A stretch of 40,663 bases of DNA. Source: Campylobacter troglodytis. Its GTDB lineage: Bacteria > Campylobacterota > Campylobacteria > Campylobacterales > Campylobacteraceae. The notes beneath the pieces were generated by a model. That model ran no database searches, was not told where the DNA came from, and saw nothing but the letters and a program-made list of their open reading frames with translations. Of this stretch, positions 34,436-40,663 are shown in pieces. The number at the start of each line of letters is the position of its first letter. The first letter of the stretch is position 1. The stretch is from contig NZ_QHLI01000024.1 of NCBI RefSeq assembly GCF_006864425.1, positions 1 to 40,663 on the forward strand. The letters are read 5' to 3'. A program made the translations under genes and the position numbers.

Positions 34436-35364
34436 TCTAGTTCCTTAAAGACCCTCATCCTTGCTTTATACAAGCTTAAAGCCTCTTCAAATTCAAGGCT
34501 TTTAAAGCTAAATTTAGCCCCTAAGCTCATTTGTGCTAAGAAACTTAGATCATTTTGAATGACGGTTGCTATCTTTGTGTATCCTCCTGTGCTTTGTCTG
34601 TTTGCCATTAAGATTATGGGAAGGCCTGATTTAGGCACTTGTATAGAGCCAAAGACAACAGCTTCGGTGATTATATCAGCTTCTTTTTTATGCTCTATTA
34701 AAGAGCTAGCCTCGCAGTATATAGCCATCCTGCTGCTTTTTGTAGAAACTGTATAAACTGTGTTTAAAAAAGTATCTAGTCCTTTTTGAGTAAAGGCATC
34801 CTCGTTACTTCCTAGCAAAACTCGTATTTGAGGGCGTTTTGGCATATTTAAAAGAGGATTTGTGATCTGTCTTTTTTCTACATTAAAGGGCTCAAAGAAG
34901 TTTTTAGCCAACAATATATCATTTGCTCTTAAATTTCTGCCCTCAAAAGCCCCTACTCCCATACCCTCATCACTTGATTTTGAACCCAAAAAGCCCTCCA
35001 CCTCAAAGCCCCCAGCCAGACATAAATACCCACGAAAGCCCATCTTAGCGAACTTTAATCTTAAAATATCCCCCCTTCTTGCCCTATATACCTTATAAGT
35101 TTGAATTCTCTCATCCTCTAAACTAGCCTCAAATTCAGCCCCACTTAAAACAAAAAAATGATCATCTAAAAACTCATAAGCACCGCCTTTAAAGCATAGC
35201 TCTACCCCAGCCTCATTTAGCTTGTTTCCTAGCAAGATATTTGCTAGTATCAAGGCATCCTCATCCATAGCCCCACTTCTTGATATGCCAAGATGCGCAT
35301 AATGCTTCCTGCCTAGATCCTGTAAGCTTGAATTTAAAGAAGGCTCAATCACCCTTATACTCAT
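34396..35364 (-). CDS. pxpC: 5-oxoprolinase subunit C (PxpC/KipA)
   Basis: Biotin-dependent-carboxyltransferase-like subunit of the ATP-dependent 5-oxoprolinase PxpABC, which converts 5-oxo-L-proline to glutamate. It has 322 residues. Motifs in order: SLQDLGRKHYAHLGISRSGAMDE, LCLAGGFEV, IRVLLGSNEDAFT, SSRMAIYCE, FGSIQVPKSGLPIILMANRQSTGGYTKIATVI, the last being the family hallmark. It overlaps pxpB by 20 bp. The extreme C-terminus (FVNLNYEELIV) is encoded within a 50-bp tandem array, so the end may vary between strains. Older databases call it allophanate hydrolase subunit 2. Confidence 0.9.
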   Translation of the reverse strand: MSIRVIEPSLNSSLQDLGRKHYAHLGISRSGAMDEDALILANILLGNKLNEAGVELCFKGGAYEFLDDHFFVLSGAEFEASLEDERIQTYKVYRARRGDILRLKFAKMGFRGYLCLAGGFEVEGFLGSKSSDEGMGVGAFEGRNLRANDILLAKNFFEPFNVEKRQITNPLLNMPKRPQIRVLLGSNEDAFTQKGLDTFLNTVYTVSTKSSRMAIYCEASSLIEHKKEADIITEAVVFGSIQVPKSGLPIILMANRQSTGGYTKIATVIQNDLSFLAQMSLGAKFSFKSLEFEEALSLYKARMRVFKELDGFVNLNYEELIV

Positions 35365-36082
35365 AAATTCTCTCCTTATAAACCCCGCTTTTTATCTCCT
35401 CTTCTATGTGCTTAAATTCAAGCCTGTCTATGGGTTTAAATTTAACAAGCATTGAGGGCTTTAAAAGGGTGGGATCTTTTTTTGTTTTATCAAAAAGTTT
35501 CAAGGGGGTTTTGGCTATGATCTGCCAGCCTGCTGGGCTTGATATAGGATAGATCCCAGTTTGACGGTCTGCTATGCCTATGCTACCTGCTTGTATCTTA
35601 GCTCTTGGTTCTTTCAGTCTTGGGGTAAAAAGCCTTTTGTCAAGTCCTCCTAAATAGGCAAAACCAGCCATAAAGCCAAGCATATAAACAAGATAATAAA
35701 CCTCGCTATGTAAGGCTACAAGCTCTTTTTTGCTTAATTTACAGTGCCTACATACAAAATCCAAATCAAGCCCAAATTCCTCATCATAGCAGCAAGGAAG
35801 CTCTAAGCAAAGCCTTGATGCTTGATCTTTTACTTGTAAATTCTTTTTGGCATCTTCTAAGAATTCAAACAAATCTTTTATGTTTAAAAGCAAGGGATCA
35901 AAATAAATAAGCAAGCTAGCATAAGCACTAACAAGCTCCTCTATCCCGCAAAGTTTGCCACTTTCAAAAGCTTGTTTTAATCTAACTTCTAAAGATAGCA
36001 CTTGAGAGTGCACAGAGCTTGAAATTTCTTGCTTGAAACGAAGTAAGATGGCATTTGATCCGCTATGATGGATACTAAACAT
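35345..36082 (-). CDS. pxpB: 5-oxoprolinase subunit B (PxpB/KipI)
   Basis: Partner of PxpC, with a cyclophilin-like C-terminal half. It has 245 residues. The N-terminal part carries GSNAILLRFKQEIS and LVSAYASLLIYFDP. The middle and end carry LPCCYDEEFGLDLDFVCRH, VYYLVYMLGFMAGFAYLGGLDKRLFTPRLKEPRAKIQAGSIGIADRQTGIYPISSPAGWQIIAKTPLKLFD, nearly the textbook PxpB pattern. It overlaps the upstream transporter by 8 bp. The annotation 'kinase A inhibitor' or 'allophanate hydrolase subunit 1' is historical. Confidence 0.92.
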   Translation of the reverse strand: MFSIHHSGSNAILLRFKQEISSSVHSQVLSLEVRLKQAFESGKLCGIEELVSAYASLLIYFDPLLLNIKDLFEFLEDAKKNLQVKDQASRLCLELPCCYDEEFGLDLDFVCRHCKLSKKELVALHSEVYYLVYMLGFMAGFAYLGGLDKRLFTPRLKEPRAKIQAGSIGIADRQTGIYPISSPAGWQIIAKTPLKLFDKTKKDPTLLKPSMLVKFKPIDRLEFKHIEEEIKSGVYKERIYEYKGD

Positions 36083-37250
36083 AAAAAAGCCTTATCATAG
36101 TATAAAGTGCCAAAAAGCTCATTAGTATCACTACAATTAAGCCCAAAAAACTAAGCAGTTTAGGGTGTTTGTATTTGTTAATCAGACCTTGCTTGTTTGC
36201 TATTTTAATCATTATAAAAAGGCTTAGAGGCAAGATCCAGCCATTTATGGTCCCTGCAAGTATGAGTAGCTGAGTTGGACTTTTTTCAAGCCAAAACAGG
36301 ATCAAAAAACTTGCCAGTATAAAACAAATGATAATTAAGCTTTTGTGCCTTTCAAAAAGCTTGTTAAATGATACTATGAAAGAGATCGAGGTATAAGCAG
36401 CCCCTATGATCGAAGAAAGGGCTGCTAAAAAAAGCACAGCGCCAAAGAATTTAGCTCCCAAAACCCCAAGTGCGCCCTCAAAGGCTGATCCTGCTGGATT
36501 TTTAGGATCTAAGACAAAGCCTTGATTTAAAACGCCCAAAACAGCCAAAAAAAGTAAGATTCTCATCAAGGCTGTTAGTAAGATTCCACTTATTGCCGAT
36601 CTATCTATCCTTGCTAGGCTTTGAGTTTCTTGCTTGTTTGTATCAATTAATCTATGAGCTCCTGAAAAGACTATGTATCCACCCACAGTGCCTCCTACTA
36701 GGGTTACTATGGCTATGAGATCTATTTGTGAAGGCATTATGCTTTGTTTTAAGGCTTCAAGCACAGGAGGCTTTGAGGAAAAGGCAACAAAGGCTGTTAG
36801 AATGATCATTAAAAACCCAGCCACGATAACAACCCTATCCATTAAATTTGCCACTCTTTTAAAGGCAAAGATAAAAATAGCAAGCAAGGTGCTTATAAGG
36901 CTACAAGTTATAAGCTCTAAATCTAAAAGCACACTTAGTCCAAGTCCTGCTCCTGCTATGTTTGCTATATTAAAAACAAAGCCACCGCTAAAAACCAAGA
37001 AGCTTAAAAGATAACCAGCACCCGGAATAAACTCATTTGCAAGAACTTGTGCTCTTTTGCCACTTAAAACTATAATGCGCCAGATATTAAGCTGAGCTAT
37101 AAGATCAATTACAATAGAAACTAAAATCACAAAGGCAAAACTTGCAAGCAAGGTGGCTGTAAAGGCTGCTGTTTGGGTTAAAAAGCCAGGTCCAATGGCA
37201 GAGGTAGCCATCAAAAAGGCTGCCGCTAGAACTGCATTTTGCTGTTTCAT
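36075..37250 (-). CDS. NRAMP-related transporter of the 5-oxoprolinase cluster
   Basis: A 391-residue membrane protein with about 11 hydrophobic segments, of the YcsG branch of the NRAMP superfamily. Helix 1 reads TSAIGPGFLTQTAAF: the DPGN metal-binding motif of true NRAMP metal transporters is replaced by a GPGF form. Helix 6 has VGGTVGGYIVFSGAHR instead of the MPH motif. Divalent-metal transport is therefore unlikely. The gene leads the operon and overlaps pxpB, as ycsG accompanies kipIA in B. subtilis, so I infer uptake of 5-oxoproline or a related compound. AAGGAGCAAAG precedes the ATG. Confidence 0.8.
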   Translation of the reverse strand: MKQQNAVLAAAFLMATSAIGPGFLTQTAAFTATLLASFAFVILVSIVIDLIAQLNIWRIIVLSGKRAQVLANEFIPGAGYLLSFLVFSGGFVFNIANIAGAGLGLSVLLDLELITCSLISTLLAIFIFAFKRVANLMDRVVIVAGFLMIILTAFVAFSSKPPVLEALKQSIMPSQIDLIAIVTLVGGTVGGYIVFSGAHRLIDTNKQETQSLARIDRSAISGILLTALMRILLFLAVLGVLNQGFVLDPKNPAGSAFEGALGVLGAKFFGAVLFLAALSSIIGAAYTSISFIVSFNKLFERHKSLIIICFILASFLILFWLEKSPTQLLILAGTINGWILPLSLFIMIKIANKQGLINKYKHPKLLSFLGLIVVILMSFLALYTMIRLFYV

Positions 37251-38747
37251 CTTTGCTCCTTAAATTTAAAGTTCATCTTTGTTCCTTAAATTTCATATCG
37301 CTTTATCCTTCTTCAAATTTAAGATTCATATAAGTTTACCCTCCCCCATTAAAATAAGTTTAAATTTTAAAAAAGCTCTTTTATCTTTCCTGCTTTGAAT
37401 TTAGAACTTTTATCCTTATAAGATGCTTATTTTCTTAGGCTTTTTTATAAATAGTATCGCTTTTAACACAAAAATTCACCTGCCGTTAAGCTTATCTTCC
37501 CCTTAAAGCAAGTTTAAATTTTAAAAAAAGCTTGAATTCTTTGAGTTTTAATGCCAACTTTACTCCTTTGAATTTAAAGCTTTTATATTTTAAGATCTTG
37601 ATTTTCTTGGGCTTTTTTATAAATTAATCTTAGCATATTTGTTGCAAATTTTTTGTCTTAATCTTATTTATTTTAGGCTATATTTTAAAATACTATTGAT
37701 TTTAGATGAAGTGTAATGTTTGTCATTCTAAGCCAAATGATAAGAATCTCAAGCCTTCCCTTGTCATACTAGGCATTGCAAAGTATCTCTAAATTCAAAA
37801 AGAGATATTTCGTTTTCTACGAAAACTCGAAATGATAAAAATTCAAAAAGAGATTCTTCACGCTCGCTTAGAATGACAAAGGCAAGAGTTGTCATACTAA
37901 GTGTTACTAAGTATTTTAAGCCTTCCCTTGTCGCTCTAAAAATGAGGACAAAGAAACTCAAACACCACTTTGTCATACTAAGCGTGCTAAGTATCCACGA
38001 ATTTATAGAAAAATGCCTTGAACTGACAGTTTCTTCGCCCCTAGGCTAATGACAAATCAACACTTTAAAAAAAGCCTTATTTTAAACAAAAATTTGACCT
38101 TGTTTAAAACGGTGTTAATTAGCCACATTAATCTATCATTTTATCATAGAAAGCTCGCTTTAAGGGCTTTTGATCTAGCTAAAAGCCTTACTTACCACAA
38201 TAAATATTACAAGAATTTGAAGTATTTAACACGGACTCAATGTAATAAAAAAAGGGGGGGCTTTGTGAATTTTATCTCTTTTGTCATCAAAAAATGACAG
38301 AGCCTTATTAGCTTTCATATCTTTTGTGATCCAAATATTACATAAAAGACTTTTCGAGCCTTCTTTTGTCATAAAAATATGATAGAGGGGGTTAGCTTTC
38401 ATATCCTTTGTCATCAAAAAAATAACAAAGGAGGCTTTGTGAATTTTTATCTCTTTTGTCGCGACAAATTGCAAGACAAGGCTTTTTAAGACTTAGCAAA
38501 CTAAGATAAAAAGATTTAATAGTTTTTATGTAGAAAGTTTTTATGAAATCAATTTTTTTAAGCTTTAAAATTTATGTAAATTTTTAGTATGACAAGGAAA
38601 TTTTTATTTGAGATTTCAGTGCAACAAGGAAGTTTTTATGTGAGGTTTCAGTATAGCAAGAATTCAAGCCAAGAGGCTTGGATTCTTAGTATTCAAAAGA
38701 AAGGGTATTTCAAGCTTAAAACCTTTAAAGCTAAAAATCTTCAAGGC
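37251..38747. other. Gene-free repeat region between the oxoprolinase operon and the second barrel gene
   Basis: 1.5 kb without a credible gene. 37317-37375 and 37495-37555 are two relatives of the promoter module of the barrel gene (39466-39545). 37715-38045 carries scattered TGTCATTCTAAGC, TGTCATACTAAG and GAGATTCTTCACGCTCGCTT units of the TGTCATTCTGAGC...GAATCTC repeat type. 38250-38480 has TCTTTTGTCATCAAAAAATG units with a G7 run at 38254-38260. Confidence 0.65.
37715..38055. repeat. Cluster of TGTCATTCTAAGC / GAATCTC-type repeats
   Basis: At least five TGTCAT(T/A)CTAAG(C/T)-like half units in the two orientations, with GAGATATTTCG and GAGATTCTTCACGCTCGC partners. This is the classic layout of the small extragenic repeats also seen at 7267-7800. 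Confidence 0.7.
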
Positions 38748-39452
38748 TTAAAAGCTAAACACATAGCGAAGGCTTGCGTTGTAGGTATTACTTAGCTTTC
38801 TCTCAGCCATTTTTTCTCCATTTGGAGCTTGATATTGTGTTGTAAAGTCTGTAAAAGGCACCTTCACCGCAAGCTCTACGCTGTGAGCCCTTGTAGCACC
38901 AAAGATATATCTAGCACCAAGCTGTGCTGCTGCATAAAAGCCCCAGCTGTCCTTATAGTCCATTTCCATGTCCATAGCGTCTAAAAGACCAGGATCAAAT
39001 TTATAAAGCTCCTCACTCCACTTAATGGCGCCCAAATTTGCACCCACAAAAAAGCCCCAGCTCTGACTAAAATTGTAAAGATAATCCGCATTAAGCCCTA
39101 TGACATTATAAGAAGCACTTCTTTCATCTAGCCTTGTTCCTGATCCTGCTTCTTGGATCTCAACTGTAACTGGGTTGTAGTCGTAGTTTAGGTAAAATCT
39201 AGCACCCTGATTATCACCAAACATATTTTTATAACCTGCTATGACATTTAATGATCCTCCTGAGACGCTTTGCTCAACCTTTGAGGCATAGATGGTTCCT
39301 GCTGGTGCCTTTTGCCTTACATAATCAGTGGTCTCGTAGTTCTCACTCATACCTGAGAAACCACCACCAATACCGACAAAAAAGCCGTTTTGCTCAGCAA
39401 AAGCTGTGCTAAATAAACCGGCCAAACTTAAAGCCATAATTTGCTTCTTCAT
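38748..39452 (-). CDS. Outer-membrane beta-barrel protein, poly-G-controlled
   Basis: A 234-residue predicted outer-membrane protein. Signal peptide MKKQIMALSLAGLFSTAFA with cleavage after A19 (FA/EQNG). The mature part starts GFFVGIGGGFSGM, has GGSLNVIAGYKNMFG, NADYLYNFSQSWGFFVGANLG and AAAQLGARYIFG strands, and ends SLRYVFSF. The pattern (FFVG start, NADYLYNF, terminal F) is that of Helicobacter outer-membrane families. The ribosome-binding site AAGGAGTAAAA precedes the ATG. A G12 tract (on the coding strand) lies 35 bases upstream, in the promoter region rather than the gene, so expression level rather than frame would vary. Function unknown; surface exposure and phase variation suggest an adhesin or antigen. 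Confidence 0.8.
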   Translation of the reverse strand: MKKQIMALSLAGLFSTAFAEQNGFFVGIGGGFSGMSENYETTDYVRQKAPAGTIYASKVEQSVSGGSLNVIAGYKNMFGDNQGARFYLNYDYNPVTVEIQEAGSGTRLDERSASYNVIGLNADYLYNFSQSWGFFVGANLGAIKWSEELYKFDPGLLDAMDMEMDYKDSWGFYAAAQLGARYIFGATRAHSVELAVKVPFTDFTTQYQAPNGEKMAERKLSNTYNASLRYVFSF

Positions 39453-39487
39453 TTTTACTCCTTAAATTTAAGATTCATATAAGTTTA

Positions 39488-39499
39488 CCCCCCCCCCCC
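39488..39499 (-). promoter_or_regulatory. G12 homopolymer in the barrel-gene promoter region
   Basis: Twelve C on the plus strand (G12 on the coding strand), 35 bases upstream of the start. On the coding strand TTATAT (a possible -10) begins about six bases after the tract, so length change would alter promoter spacing. A homologous module at 37317-37375, upstream of the transporter operon, has a decayed CCCTCCCCC in the same place. Confidence 0.75.
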
Positions 39500-39980
39500 T
39501 TAAAGTAAGCTTAAAATTTTAAAAAACTTGAATTTTTTTGAGTTTTAATGGCAAAATTTGTGAATTTTTGTGAATTTTTTTTGAGTTCTTTTGAATTTTT
39601 GTGAGATCTTGTGAATTTAAGGTGGAAAATTTATTTTTGTGAATTTTTGTGGTTTCTTGTGAATTCTTGTGAATTTAGAGTGGAAACCTCATTCTTATGA
39701 ATTTTTGTGGATTTAAAATGGAAAATTCTTAGATTTAAGTTGGCTTTTAGATGGCATTTGTTGCTTCATTAGATGAGGCTTGATTTTAAATTCAAGCCTT
39801 AAATTTAAAGCTAAATTTTACAAAAAAGCTTGAAGTTAAAGCCTTGAGCTTTTGATTTATGATTTGTTGTGAATTTAAGTTTTGCGATTTTAAACGGTTT
39901 GCTTTTGAATTTAGGCTTTGTGAATTTGGCTGTCTTGTTTTAAATTCAAGCTCTACAAATTCAAGGCTTTTGTTTGGAAA
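39500..39980. repeat. GTGAATTTTTGTGAATTT-type word array
   Basis: No gene. It is dominated by (TT)TTGTGAATTTTTGTG words (about 39550-39720) and then GAATTTAAA words that grade into the tandem duplication. Confidence 0.6.
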
Positions 39981-40663
39981 TTTAATTACCGTGAATTTAA
40001 AGCTCGATTTTGCAAAAAAGCTTGAAGTTAAAGCCTTGCAATTTAAATGCTGATTTTTTGAATTCAAGCCTTGCGAATTTGAATGATTTGTTGTGAAGTT
40101 TAAATGCTGTAAATTTAAACATTTTGCTTTGAAGTTAAATTCTATAAAATCAAAGATTGCGTTTTTAAATTCAAACTCTGCAAATTCAAAGCTTTCATTT
40201 TAAATTCAAGCTTTAATTTTAAAGCTAAATCTTTTAAAAAAGCTTGAATTTAAAGCCTTGCAAATTTAATCGATGATTTGTTTTGAATTCAAGCCTTGAG
40301 AATTTAAACATTTTGCTTTTAAATTCAAGTTCTGTAAATTCAAAGATCTTGTTTGGAAGTTTAATTACCGTGAATTTAAAGCTCGATTTTGCAAAAAAGC
40401 TTGAAGTTAAAGCCTTGCAATTTAAATGCTGATTTTTTGAATTCAAGCCTTGCGAATTTGAATGATTTGTTGTGAAGTTTAAATGCTGTAAATTTAAACA
40501 TTTTGCTTTGAAGTTAAATTCTATAAAATCAAAGATTGCGTTTTTAAATTCAAACTCTGCAAATTCAAAGCTTTCATTTTAAATTCAAGCTTTAATTTTA
40601 AAGCTAAATCTTTTAAAAAAGCTTGAATTTAAAGCCTTGCAAATTTAATCGATGATTTGTTTT
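39981..40663 (+). repeat. 379-bp tandem duplication running off the window end
   Basis: From TTTAATTACCGTGAATTTAA at 39981 the sequence recurs at 40360 with an offset of 379. The 304 bases of the second unit inside the window are identical to the first as far as I can compare. Each unit is itself made of GAATTTAAA/TTCAAGCC words and contains no credible gene. The window ends inside unit 2, so copy number is unknown. Confidence 0.92.

Noticed and set aside
39792-40446. Short frames with NSKNQHLNCKALTSSFF in the tandem duplication
   Set aside because: Both are copies of the same repeat unit; composition reflects the GAATTTAAA words, not a protein family.
1-40663. tRNA, rRNA or riboswitch genes
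   Set aside because: I looked in the gaps and saw no cloverleaf ending in CCA or T-loop GTTCRA, and no conserved riboswitch core; structured RNAs without sequence hallmarks could still be missed.

Overview
The window is AT-rich, with long non-coding stretches full of the words TTGAATTTAAA and AAATTCACAA. It comes from a Campylobacterota genome. Signs of this are a XerH-type recombinase, a GltX2-type glutamyl-tRNA synthetase followed by yggT and slt, small outer-membrane barrels ending in aromatic-F, and poly-C/poly-G phase-variation tracts. From memory (not checked), gltX-yggT-slt matches H. pylori HP0643-HP0645, and fbp, a small Cys protein and metG match a C. jejuni order. I lean towards Helicobacter, but Campylobacter is not excluded.

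Layout. 1-3456: a decayed IS1595-type transposase, xerH, and a gene-free stretch with a candidate difH site whose left half ends a 47-bp direct repeat. 3457-7000: a barrel protein, a gene-poor spacer with an IS remnant, and a POT peptide transporter. 7267-8160: duplicated repeat modules with 29-bp tandem units. 8224-14950: housekeeping block gltX, yggT, slt, a lipoprotein (convergent), an orphan DNA methyltransferase, fbp and a small CxxC protein. 15359-19595: IS remnants, then a Fur-box-like site and a TonB-dependent receptor switched off by a C11 tract. 20199-23141: metG and a companion gene. 23146-24321: the most complete IS1595 relic. 24461-31153: methylcitrate operon prpE-prpB-prpC-prpD with a divergent HTH regulator. 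31975-33610: tpx and divergent azlCD. 34396-37250: NRAMP-like transporter, pxpB and pxpC (5-oxoprolinase parts without pxpA). 38748-40663: a second barrel protein with a G12 tract in its promoter region, then a 379-bp tandem duplication running off the window end.

How it works together. The core is ordinary translation and envelope housekeeping. The accessory parts are nutritional: peptides, propionate via the methylcitrate cycle, 5-oxoproline, branched-chain amino-acid export and a probable iron receptor. Two surface proteins carry homopolymeric switches.

The most unusual signal is at the repeat level. Micro-inserts of about 31-34 bp (CTTCG...GCAAC...GAAG) sit at Phe-Gly junctions inside several IS1595 relics. 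A related extragenic repeat is read in frame inside metG, and the genome-wide AAATTCAAGC word has expanded into a roughly 130-residue insert inside gltX. Short repeats therefore appear to spread into genes here, somewhat like Rickettsia palindromic elements.
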